Shown here piece after piece: positions 1 to 4,800 of a DNA stretch of 7,622 bases. The notes under the pieces are model-generated. The model saw nothing but the letters and a program-made list of their open reading frames with translations. It made no database searches and was not told the DNA's origin. Every line of letters begins with the position of its first letter. Positions within the stretch are counted from its first letter, which is position 1. The position numbers and the translations under genes are program-made. Source of the stretch: Clostridiaceae bacterium (GTDB lineage Bacteria; Bacillota; Clostridia; Oscillospirales; Acutalibacteraceae); NCBI GenBank assembly GCA_016281115.1, contig JAEEHZ010000104.1:1-7622 (forward strand), given 5' to 3'.

Positions 1-123
1 CGCGTAATGAAATCCGTCTGTTGTATCCGGTTTTTCTATATATACTTTTACGGTATTGTTCCCAAGCATTTCGGAATGGACAATTTCAGTTTCATCATCT
101 AATGTGAGATATGGATACATCAT
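1..123 (-). CDS. Hypothetical protein, 5' part only (41 codons)
   Basis: Minus-strand reading frame open from an ATG at 123 to the left edge, so only the N-terminus is present. It begins MMYPYLTLDDETEIVHSE and continues with a short basic/acidic stretch (VKVYIEKPD) and GFHYA at the edge. I do not recognise a family with certainty; the start looks like a small soluble protein, with no signal peptide or membrane segment. Two adjacent ATG codons (123 and 120) could start it. A strong GGAGGT (about 131-136 on the minus strand) lies 7 bases before the first ATG, which supports 123. A good promoter lies just upstream, so it is transcribed on its own, away from the tRNA gene. The start signals are convincing; the function is unknown. 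Confidence 0.72.
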   Translation of the reverse strand, partial: MMYPYLTLDDETEIVHSEMLGNNTVKVYIEKPDTTDGFHYA

Positions 124-145
124 AATAAACACCTCCACCATCATT

Positions 146-174
146 ATTATATCATTTGCTTATAAAAAAAACAA
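146..174 (-). promoter_or_regulatory. Promoter of the left-edge hypothetical gene
   Basis: On the minus strand, TTGTTT (174-169) and TATAAT (151-146) are separated by 17 bases. A TG one base before the -10 makes it an extended -10 promoter. The expected transcript start near 139 gives a leader of about 16 bases that contains the GGAGGT ribosome binding site. Predicted by consensus only. Confidence 0.65.
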
Positions 175-227
175 TCGTTAATTCATAATTTAGAATAACA
201 AACAGTTTATAAAACTCAGCTCCGCAG

Positions 228-313
228 ATACAGGCTTTATCCTGAAATTTGCAGAGCGTGATTATACGGTTTTTTAATTTTAAGTTTTCGTAGTTGTTTT
301 AAAAAGCCTGTAT
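228..313. repeat. 11-bp perfect inverted repeat, 64-base loop
   Basis: The arms are ATACAGGCTTT (228-238) and AAAGCCTGTAT (303-313). The stem could close a structured RNA or mark a degraded element; no transcript can be assigned. A weaker AT-rich pair (280-288 with 335-343) crosses it and would be pseudoknot-like, but a match of that composition may be chance. Confidence 0.4.
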
Positions 314-362
314 TTTACTGAAAATTTAAGATTTAAAACTTAATAATGAATAATAGAAAGAG

Positions 363-392
363 AAAATCCCGCCACTTACGTGACAGGATTTT
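363..392 (-). terminator. Hairpin, probable minus-strand terminator
   Basis: The arms are AAAATCC (363-369) and GGATTTT (386-392), with an inner CAC/GTG stem (373-375 and 380-382). Read as plus-strand RNA it has two A-C mismatches. Read as minus-strand RNA both become G-U pairs, giving a continuous 13-bp stem capped by GUAA, a GNRA-type tetraloop, and followed by a U-rich stretch. This asymmetry suggests it acts in minus-strand RNA. It could be a second terminator behind the tRNA gene or end a small RNA between 393 and 437. Confidence 0.5.
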
Positions 393-437
393 TGCTTTGG
401 GATTAACGCCCGAAATCGCAAAAGCCTTATTGTGGGC

Positions 438-473
438 AAAAAAATATCGCGCTCAGAAAAAAATCTGAGCGCG
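438..473 (-). terminator. Rho-independent terminator of tRNA-Arg
   Basis: A perfect 10-bp stem (448-457 and 464-473, CGCGCTCAGA and its complement) surrounds a 6-base loop. On the minus strand it is followed after two or three bases by seven T residues (444-438). It sits 24 bases beyond the encoded CCA end of the tRNA and has a textbook intrinsic terminator form. Confidence 0.9.
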
Positions 474-481
474 GATTGGGT

Positions 482-496
482 GCGGCGGTTCGCCGC
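482..496 (-). other. GC hairpin directly after the tRNA CCA end
   Basis: GCGGCG (482-487) and CGCCGC (491-496) form a 6-bp all-GC stem with a 3-base loop, immediately next to the tRNA 3' end on the minus strand. It has no T-run of its own, so it is more likely part of the trailer removed during 3' processing than a terminator. Confidence 0.5.
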
Positions 497-573
497 TGGC
501 GCGCTGCAAGGGACTCGAACCCCTGACCTACTGGTTCGTAGCCAGTCACTCTATCCAGCTGAGCTAGCAGCGC
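497..573 (-). tRNA. tRNA-Arg (anticodon ACG), CCA encoded
   Basis: Minus-strand 77-base tRNA. The acceptor arms GCGCTGC and GCAGCGC pair fully (573-567 and 507-501), followed by discriminator G (500) and an encoded CCA (499-497). The D-arm reads GCTCAGCTGGATAGAGT, the anticodon stem ACTGG/CCAGT encloses the loop CTACGAA with anticodon ACG, and the T-arm has the usual GGTTCGAGTCC. ACG is deaminated to ICG in bacteria by TadA, so this tRNA reads CGU, CGC and CGA. It is a single gene with its own promoter and terminator. No copy of its 3' end is seen elsewhere in the window, so there is no sign of use as an integration site here. Confidence 0.97.
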
Positions 574-597
574 ATCTCGCTCATCGAGCGCTAGAGT

Positions 598-626
598 ATG
601 ATATCACAGTTACAATCAAAAATCAA
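598..626 (-). promoter_or_regulatory. Promoter of tRNA-Arg
   Basis: On the minus strand, TTGATT (626-621) and TATCAT (603-598) are 17 bases apart, with TG one base before the -10. The expected start near 591 leaves a leader of about 18 bases. That leader holds a small perfect hairpin, CGCTC/GAGCG (590-586 and 582-578), just before the mature 5' end. Confidence 0.65.
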
Positions 627-800
627 GTTTTTTAATATAAATTTTGAAAAATTTGAATTTGATCTGCGGCTTAAGCCGGTTACCGTTGCAAAAAACAACT
701 GTTTTTACAGGTTTGTTTATGTAAAAATATACAAAAAAAGTTGTGTAAAAACTTTAAAAAACACAATAGATGAAAATATTTACAAATTTTTATTATTCTA
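627..800. other. AT-rich gap between tRNA-Arg and gapA, several palindromes
   Basis: No credible gene: the open frame here is almost all Lys/Asn/Phe/Ile codons from A/T runs and has no ribosome binding site. Three small dyads are visible. A 12-base GC-richer palindrome CGGCTTAAGCCG lies at 667-678. AAAAACA/TGTTTTT lies at 691-697 and 700-706. TTGTGT/ACACAA lies at 741-746 and 761-766. Any of these could be a regulatory site for gapA, but nothing in the sequence proves it. Confidence 0.4.
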
Positions 801-829
801 TTGTAATATCAAAAATAATATATTAAAAT
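801..829 (+). promoter_or_regulatory. Promoter of gapA
   Basis: TTGTAA (801-806) and TAAAAT (824-829) are separated by 17 bases. The expected start is near 836, so transcription would begin directly at the inverted repeat 838-863 and give a leader of about 46 bases. Other AT-rich hexamers nearby make the exact choice uncertain. Confidence 0.55.
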
Positions 830-837
830 AATAAAGA

Positions 838-863
838 TGTGTTAACAAAAAGATATTAACACA
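838..863 (+). promoter_or_regulatory. Inverted repeat at the gapA transcript start (operator or 5' stem-loop)
   Basis: TGTGTTAA (838-845) and TTAACACA (856-863) are perfect complements with a 10-base spacer, placed between the predicted promoter and the AGGAGG of gapA (868-873). In DNA this could be a repressor operator covering about +3 to +28. In RNA it would be a 5' stem-loop that might protect the mRNA or modulate access to the ribosome binding site. The half-sites resemble the TTGTTAA half of Rex sites, but Rex sites have a 4-base spacer, so I do not assign Rex. Confidence 0.5.
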
Positions 864-881
864 ATTTAGGAGGTAATAATT

Positions 882-1952
882 ATGTCAGTTAAAGTTGCTA
901 TTAACGGCTTTGGCCGTATCGGTCGTCTTGCGTTCAGACAAATGTTCGGCGCAGAGGGCTATGAAATTGTTGCAATCAACGATTTAACTAAGCCGGAGAT
1001 GCTTGCTCATCTTCTTAAATATGATACAGCTCAGGGCGGATATTGCGGAAGAATAGGCGAAAAGCTTCACACGGTAGATGTTAAGCCCGCACAGTACGCA
1101 GAAGACGGAAAAACCGTTACCGTTCCCGGTGCTATCATCGTAGACGGCAAAGAGATCACAATATATGCAAAGCCAAACGCAGCAGAGCTTCCTTGGGGAG
1201 AGCTTGGTGTAGACGTTGTTCTTGAATGCACAGGCTTCTATTGCTCAAAGGATAAGAGCATGGCTCACATCAACGCAGGCGCAAAGAAAGTTGTTATTTC
1301 CGCTCCGGCAGGAAATGACCTTAAAACTATCGTTTTCAGCGTTAACGAAAATACACTTACAAAGGACGACGCTATTATTTCTGCGGCTTCCTGCACAACC
1401 AACTGCTTGGCTCCCATGGCGAAAGCTCTTAATGATTTTGCACCCATCCAAAGCGGTATTATGTCAACTATCCACGCTTACACAGGCGATCAGATGATCC
1501 TTGACGGTCCTCACAGAAAGGGCGACTTAAGACGTGCAAGAGCGGGCGCGGCAAATATTGTTCCTAACTCCACGGGCGCAGCAAAAGCTATCGGTCTTGT
1601 TATTCCCGAGCTTAACGGCAAGCTTATCGGTTCCGCACAGCGTGTTCCCGTAACAACAGGCTCAACAACTATCCTTACAGCTGTTGTTAAAGGTAGCAAC
1701 GTTACAAAAGAGGGTATCAACGCAGCTATGAAGGCAGCAGCCGGCGAATCTTTCGGCTATAATGAAGATCCTATCGTTTCATCAGACGTTATCGGTATGA
1801 GATACGGCTCTTTGTTTGACGCCACACAGACAATGGTTTCACACATTGCAGACGACCTTTATGAGGTTCAGGTTGTTTCCTGGTATGATAACGAGAACAG
1901 CTATACAAGCCAGATGGTAAGAACAATTAAGTATTTTGCCGAATTAGGCTGA
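882..1952 (+). CDS. gapA: Glyceraldehyde-3-phosphate dehydrogenase, NAD-dependent (type I)
   Basis: This cytosolic glycolytic enzyme oxidises glyceraldehyde-3-phosphate to 1,3-bisphosphoglycerate with NAD and phosphate. The N-terminal Rossmann motif GFGRIG is at residues 9-14. Asp34 in AIND is the ribose-binding acid typical of NAD-specific forms. The signature SAASCTTNCLAP places catalytic Cys171, and His198 in TIHAYTGDQ is its partner. The C-terminal SWYDNENSYTSQMV (about 333-346) is the usual closing motif. At 356 residues it is longer than the common 331-340; the extra 20 or so residues lie around 56-82, between YDTAQG and VDGKEI, in the NAD-binding half. The start is fixed by AGGAGG eight bases upstream. 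It is monocistronic, with its own promoter and a strong terminator. The clean GC-ending codons contrast with the AT-rich flanks, as expected for a highly expressed gene. Confidence 0.98.
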   Translation: MSVKVAINGFGRIGRLAFRQMFGAEGYEIVAINDLTKPEMLAHLLKYDTAQGGYCGRIGEKLHTVDVKPAQYAEDGKTVTVPGAIIVDGKEITIYAKPNAAELPWGELGVDVVLECTGFYCSKDKSMAHINAGAKKVVISAPAGNDLKTIVFSVNENTLTKDDAIISAASCTTNCLAPMAKALNDFAPIQSGIMSTIHAYTGDQMILDGPHRKGDLRRARAGAANIVPNSTGAAKAIGLVIPELNGKLIGSAQRVPVTTGSTTILTAVVKGSNVTKEGINAAMKAAAGESFGYNEDPIVSSDVIGMRYGSLFDATQTMVSHIADDLYEVQVVSWYDNENSYTSQMVRTIKYFAELG

Positions 1953-1973
1953 TTTATTATTAAATGAAAATTA

Positions 1974-2012
1974 CCCACCGTATTTGTCGAAAGACTTATA
2001 CGGTGGGTTTTT
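1974..2012 (+). terminator. Rho-independent terminator of gapA
   Basis: The 10-bp stem CCCACCGTAT (1974-1983) with ATACGGTGGG (1998-2007) is topped by a TT/TT internal loop and a GTC-GAAA-GAC tip (GNRA tetraloop). TTTTT follows at 2008-2012. It begins 21 bases after the gapA stop codon. Confidence 0.93.
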
Positions 2013-2024
2013 ATATGCAGATAT

Positions 2025-2060
2025 AAAACAGCCAAGCAATGGCAAATGCATTTGCTTGGC
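2025..2060 (-). terminator. Terminator of the phoH-ybeY-era operon
   Basis: GCCAAGCAA (2031-2039) and TTGCTTGGC (2052-2060) form a 9-bp stem. On the minus strand it starts 7 bases after the era stop and is followed by TGTTTTAT. The loop overlaps a 14-base perfect palindrome GCAAATGCATTTGC, so an alternative fold exists. With the gapA terminator it separates the two convergent units. Confidence 0.75.
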
Positions 2061-2067
2061 ATATAAT

Positions 2068-2970
2068 TTACATAAAATCTTTGCTGTCAAAGCCCAACGA
2101 GCGCAGAAGCCCCTCACGGTTTCGCCAGTCTTCTTTTACCTTTACCCAGGTTGTCAGATTTACTTTACACTGGAAAAAGTTTTCCATATCCTGTCTTGAG
2201 TAGCTTCCTATTTTTTTAAGCATTGCGCCGCCCTTGCCTATGATAATTCCCTTGTGGGTGGGCTTTTCACAGAAAATGGTGGCGTCTATGTCTATAATAT
2301 CGCTGTCCTCTCGGGCTTTCATTCTTTCCACAACAACAGCCGTTCCGTGGGGGATCTCTTTATCAAGCAGTCTTAACAGCTTTTCTCTTATCATTTCCGC
2401 CGCCAGAATTTTTTCGGGCTGGTCTGTGAGAGCGTCGCTTTCAAAAAAGTGTTCGCCTTCAAAAGCAAGCTTTTTAAGCTCGTCTTTTAATTCATCTATG
2501 GCGTTTCCGTTTTTTGCGGAAACGGGAACAACTGCTTCAAAATCAAATAATTGGGTATAGCTTAATATTTGCTGCATTATGACCGTCTTGTCCTGAATAA
2601 GATCGATCTTGTTTATTGCAAGAACGGCAGGGATACCCAACGCCTTGAATTTGTCGATGAGATCGCGGTCCGCCGGGGATACCGGCTTTCCCGCTTCTGT
2701 TACCAACAGGCAGGCGTCTACTCCGCTTACGCTTTCATTAACCGAGCGGACCATATATTTGCCAAGCTCGTTTACAGGCTTTAAGAGCCCGGGTGTGTCG
2801 ATAAAGACAAGTTGGGTCTCTCCCTCTGTCAATATGCCCATTATCCTTGTGCGGGTCGTTTGCGGCTTAGAAGATACAATAGCTATTTTTTGACCGAGCA
2901 TATTATTTAAAATGGAAGATTTTCCTACATTCGGCTTTCCTACTATTGCAATAAATGCGGTTTTTTTCAT
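2068..2970 (-). CDS. era: GTPase Era
   Basis: Era is an essential Ras-like GTPase that binds the 3' end of 16S rRNA and assists 30S subunit maturation, partly at the inner face of the membrane. The protein has 300 residues, the usual length. GTPase motifs in order are G1 GKPNVGKS (11-18), G2 threonines in QTTRTR (37-42), G3 DTPG (58-61), G4 NKID (120-123) and G5 SAK (151-153). The C-terminal KH domain shows GIIIGKGGAMLKKIG (241-255), the RNA-binding GxxG loop region. The ATG at 2970 has a CGGAG nine bases upstream. It is the last gene of the phoH-ybeY-era unit, 53 bases after the ybeY stop, and a hairpin terminator follows directly. No key residue is missing. Confidence 0.98.
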   Translation of the reverse strand: MKKTAFIAIVGKPNVGKSSILNNMLGQKIAIVSSKPQTTRTRIMGILTEGETQLVFIDTPGLLKPVNELGKYMVRSVNESVSGVDACLLVTEAGKPVSPADRDLIDKFKALGIPAVLAINKIDLIQDKTVIMQQILSYTQLFDFEAVVPVSAKNGNAIDELKDELKKLAFEGEHFFESDALTDQPEKILAAEMIREKLLRLLDKEIPHGTAVVVERMKAREDSDIIDIDATIFCEKPTHKGIIIGKGGAMLKKIGSYSRQDMENFFQCKVNLTTWVKVKEDWRNREGLLRSLGFDSKDFM

Positions 2971-3023
2971 TTGCTTTTACTCCGTTTAAAGCGGGGTTCG
3001 GATTACTCCTGTTACCCTAAAGA

Positions 3024-3533
3024 TCAGTTTGTGTCAATATCAAGAACATAGCTTGAAGAAGCGGGAAGTCCCAGCATATCCATAACAAGCTCTTCTTTTT
3101 CTCTCATTCTTACTTTTTCGAGAGGTTCTATATGGTCGTATCCCAGCAAATGCAGCATAGAATGTGCCGTAAGATAAGCAATTTCTCTTGAGAAACCGTG
3201 CCCGTACATTTCTGCCTGCTCCACTACCTTTTCCATAGAGATAACAATATCGCCCAAAAGCTTTGCGCCCGTTGCGGGGTTTATGTCATATTCGCCGTTT
3301 TCTCCCATAGGGAAAGATAAAACATCGGTTTCTTTGTCAATGTTGCGATACTGCTTGTTGTATGTTCTTATCTGTTTGTTGTCCACAAAGGTAACGCTTA
3401 CTTCTGCGGGCTCTTTGAAATCTTCCATTTCCATAACGGCGTTGCAGCATCTTCTTACAAGCATTTTTGTTCCGGTGGGGATCTTCACCGTGCGTTGTTT
3501 ATCCTGAATTATAACCTTTACTTTTGCGCTCAT
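3024..3533 (-). CDS. ybeY: Endoribonuclease / rRNA maturation factor YbeY
   Basis: YbeY is a metal-dependent endoribonuclease-like factor needed for 16S rRNA 3'-end maturation and 70S ribosome quality control. The protein is 169 residues, a normal length. The family signature H-x3-H-x5-H is HSMLHLLGYDH at residues 124-134, giving zinc ligands His124, His128 and His134. The conserved YRNIDKETDVLSFP (about 62-75) contains the arginine of the active-site channel. The ATG overlaps the phoH stop as ATGA, so the two are probably translationally coupled, and an AGGAGG (3549-3544) inside the end of phoH serves as ribosome binding site. Downstream is era, whose product acts on the same rRNA end; the two proteins are known to interact in some bacteria. 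Confidence 0.97.
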   Translation of the reverse strand: MSAKVKVIIQDKQRTVKIPTGTKMLVRRCCNAVMEMEDFKEPAEVSVTFVDNKQIRTYNKQYRNIDKETDVLSFPMGENGEYDINPATGAKLLGDIVISMEKVVEQAEMYGHGFSREIAYLTAHSMLHLLGYDHIEPLEKVRMREKEELVMDMLGLPASSSYVLDIDTN

Positions 3534-4510
3534 TTTTGTCTGACCTCCTCAATTTTTTCATAAGCTTTGATAATATCCTGAACAAGCTTGTGCCTTACCA
3601 CATCTTTTTCGGAAAAGCGTATTTGAGCAATATCGTTTATATTCTTTAATATATTAAGAACATTTTTAAGCCCCGAGCGTACTCCCGTGGGCAAATCTAT
3701 CTGAGTTATATCGCCTGTTATGACCATTTTCGAGTTAAAGCCCAATCTTGTCAGAAACATCTTCATTTGTTCGTTTGTGGTGTTTTGGGCTTCGTCAAGT
3801 ATTATAAAGCTGTCGTCAAGCGTTCTGCCGCGCATATATGCAAGCGGCGCAACTTCAATATTTCCGCGCTCGACGTAGCGCTGATACGTTTCAGCACCCA
3901 GCATATCAAAAAGCGCGTCGTACAGCGGTCTTAAATACGGATCCACCTTGCTTTGAAGGTCGCCGGGCAAAAATCCGAGCTTTTCGCCTGCTTCCACAGC
4001 AGGTCTGGTTAAAATTATTCGGTTTACCTGCTTTGCGCGGAAAGCCGTTACTGCCATTGCCACTGCGAGATAGGTTTTTCCCGTTCCTGCAGGTCCCACG
4101 CCGAATGTTATGGTGTTATTTTTTATAGCGTGGCAATAATCCTTTTGCCCGAGGGTTTTCGGTTTAACGGGCTTACCCTTTGCCGTAATGCAAATGCAGT
4201 CACCTGCAAGCTGAGAAAGTTTTAGCTGTGCGTCCTCGTCTGCAAGAGAAATGCAATATCTCACGTTTTGCTCTGTAAGCTGATTCTGCCCTCCCGAATT
4301 TAAAAGGGCGATCAAGCCCTCTATCGTTCTTTCGGCCTTTATTACATTTTCCTCTTCACCCGAAATCTTGATTTGGGAATCTCTGTTGGTTATACGAACG
4401 GAAAATTCATTTTCGACCATTTTTATATTTTCGTCGAAGCTGCCGAACAAAGCTATAATATTTTCTATCCTTTCTATCCCAATAGTTCTTTCCAGAAACG
4501 TCACCTTCAA
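3530..4510 (-). CDS. phoH: PhoH-like P-loop ATPase
   Basis: This is a cytosolic PhoH-family NTPase of the superfamily-I-helicase-like P-loop type. Its exact substrate is unsettled, but RNA is suspected because the gene nearly always lies next to ybeY. The protein has about 326 residues. An N-terminal KH-like portion (about 10-70, LFGSFDENIKMVENEFSV) precedes Walker A GPAGTGKT (139-146), the PAVEAGEKLGFLPGD segment (about 170-184), Walker B FIILDEAQN (225-233) and TGDITQIDLP (255-264). The start is uncertain. TTG at 4510 is the first possible codon after an in-frame TAA, but no ribosome binding site precedes it. The only SD-like string, AAGGTGA (4507-4501), lies inside and would better suit a start near 4495 (CTG). 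GTG at 4504 is another option. All choices keep the family core. It is first in the operon with ybeY and era. Confidence 0.95.
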   Translation of the reverse strand: MKVTFLERTIGIERIENIIALFGSFDENIKMVENEFSVRITNRDSQIKISGEEENVIKAERTIEGLIALLNSGGQNQLTEQNVRYCISLADEDAQLKLSQLAGDCICITAKGKPVKPKTLGQKDYCHAIKNNTITFGVGPAGTGKTYLAVAMAVTAFRAKQVNRIILTRPAVEAGEKLGFLPGDLQSKVDPYLRPLYDALFDMLGAETYQRYVERGNIEVAPLAYMRGRTLDDSFIILDEAQNTTNEQMKMFLTRLGFNSKMVITGDITQIDLPTGVRSGLKNVLNILKNINDIAQIRFSEKDVVRHKLVQDIIKAYEKIEEVRQK

Positions 4511-4533
4511 TAATTTTTATACTGATTCAACAT
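4507..4533 (-). other. Possible 8-codon leader ORF overlapping the phoH start
   Basis: ATG at 4533 opens a frame of eight codons (MLNQYKNY) that ends in TGA at 4509-4507, overlapping the TTG proposed for phoH by two bases (TTGA). The predicted transcript start is only about six bases before this ATG, so it would be nearly leaderless. It may be chance, or a start/stop overlap that feeds ribosomes to the non-ATG start. Confidence 0.2.
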
Positions 4534-4545
4534 TTTGTAACGCAC

Positions 4546-4574
4546 ATTATAACATATTTTTATTAATTTGTCAC
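4546..4574 (-). promoter_or_regulatory. Promoter of the phoH-ybeY-era operon
   Basis: On the minus strand, GTGACA (4574-4569) and a perfect TATAAT (4551-4546) are 17 bases apart, with TG one base upstream of the -10 (TGTTATAAT). The expected start is near 4539, only about 29 bases before the proposed TTG start of phoH. An inverted repeat TATGAA-N4-TTCATA (4584-4599) sits just upstream of the -35. Confidence 0.75.
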
Positions 4575-4736
4575 TTAATTTTGTATGAAAAAATTCATAT
4601 TTAAAAATTTTGTTAAAAATAGTTAATCAAACACGTACAAAAAGTTGTGTATAAAAGCATAATTACCAAACAAACACTCTTTTAATCATAATTCCAGCAA
4701 GAAAAAAGGAAATACGGTGAAAAGGTTGAATATTAG
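4575..4736. other. Divergent intergenic region between phoH and the secreted-protein gene
   Basis: No gene is seen. It holds the dyad TATGAA/TTCATA at 4584-4599 behind the phoH promoter. At 4636-4651 a string TACAAAAAGTTGTGTA closely repeats one at 730-747 upstream of gapA. The rest is unstructured AT-rich sequence. Confidence 0.4.
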
Positions 4737-4766
4737 TTGACAATCAGCGTATTATTGAAGTAAAAT
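4737..4766 (+). promoter_or_regulatory. Promoter of the secreted LRR protein gene
   Basis: A perfect TTGACA (4737-4742) is followed after 18 bases by TAAAAT (4761-4766). The expected start near 4773 gives a leader of under 30 bases that contains GGGAGG (4787-4792). The good match to consensus suggests sigma-A dependent expression without need of an activator. Confidence 0.75.
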
Positions 4767-4800
4767 AATTATGGAAATATCTATATGGGAGGTATTATTT

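Larger units (their letters stand above)
124..362. other. Intergenic region with a long-loop inverted repeat
   Basis: I see no gene here. Besides the promoter at 146-174, the only notable structure is a perfect 11-base inverted repeat, ATACAGGCTTT at 228-238 and AAAGCCTGTAT at 303-313, with 64 bases between the arms. The outer end can extend by a G-U and an A-T pair. The interior is AT-rich and has no credible reading frame. The flank at 314-360 is close to pure A/T. Confidence 0.5.

Noticed and set aside
497..573. tRNA-Arg as an attachment site of an integrated element
   Set aside because: No duplicated tRNA 3' end, integrase gene or element boundary is visible in the window.
432..635. 67-codon plus-strand frame containing GTRTPDLLVRSQSLYPAELAA
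   Set aside because: This is the well-known spurious peptide obtained by translating the complement of a tRNA gene; it covers tRNA-Arg and its terminator and has no ribosome binding site.
598..831. 77-codon plus-strand frame
   Set aside because: It comes from AT-rich intergenic DNA, is dominated by Lys/Asn/Ile/Phe, has no ribosome binding site, and runs across the gapA promoter.
838..863. Rex operator upstream of gapA
   Set aside because: The half-sites resemble TTGTTAA, but the 10-base spacer does not match the 4-base spacer of Rex sites; kept only as an unassigned dyad.
1216..1497. 93-codon plus-strand frame and two minus-strand frames inside gapA
   Set aside because: They are out-of-frame shadows of gapA, which is certain from its catalytic motif and full-length match.
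4771..4800. In-frame upstream ATG that would add MEISIWEVLF to the secreted protein
   Set aside because: It lies at the predicted transcription start, has no ribosome binding site, and would spoil the signal peptide; ATG 4801 has a strong GGGAGG.
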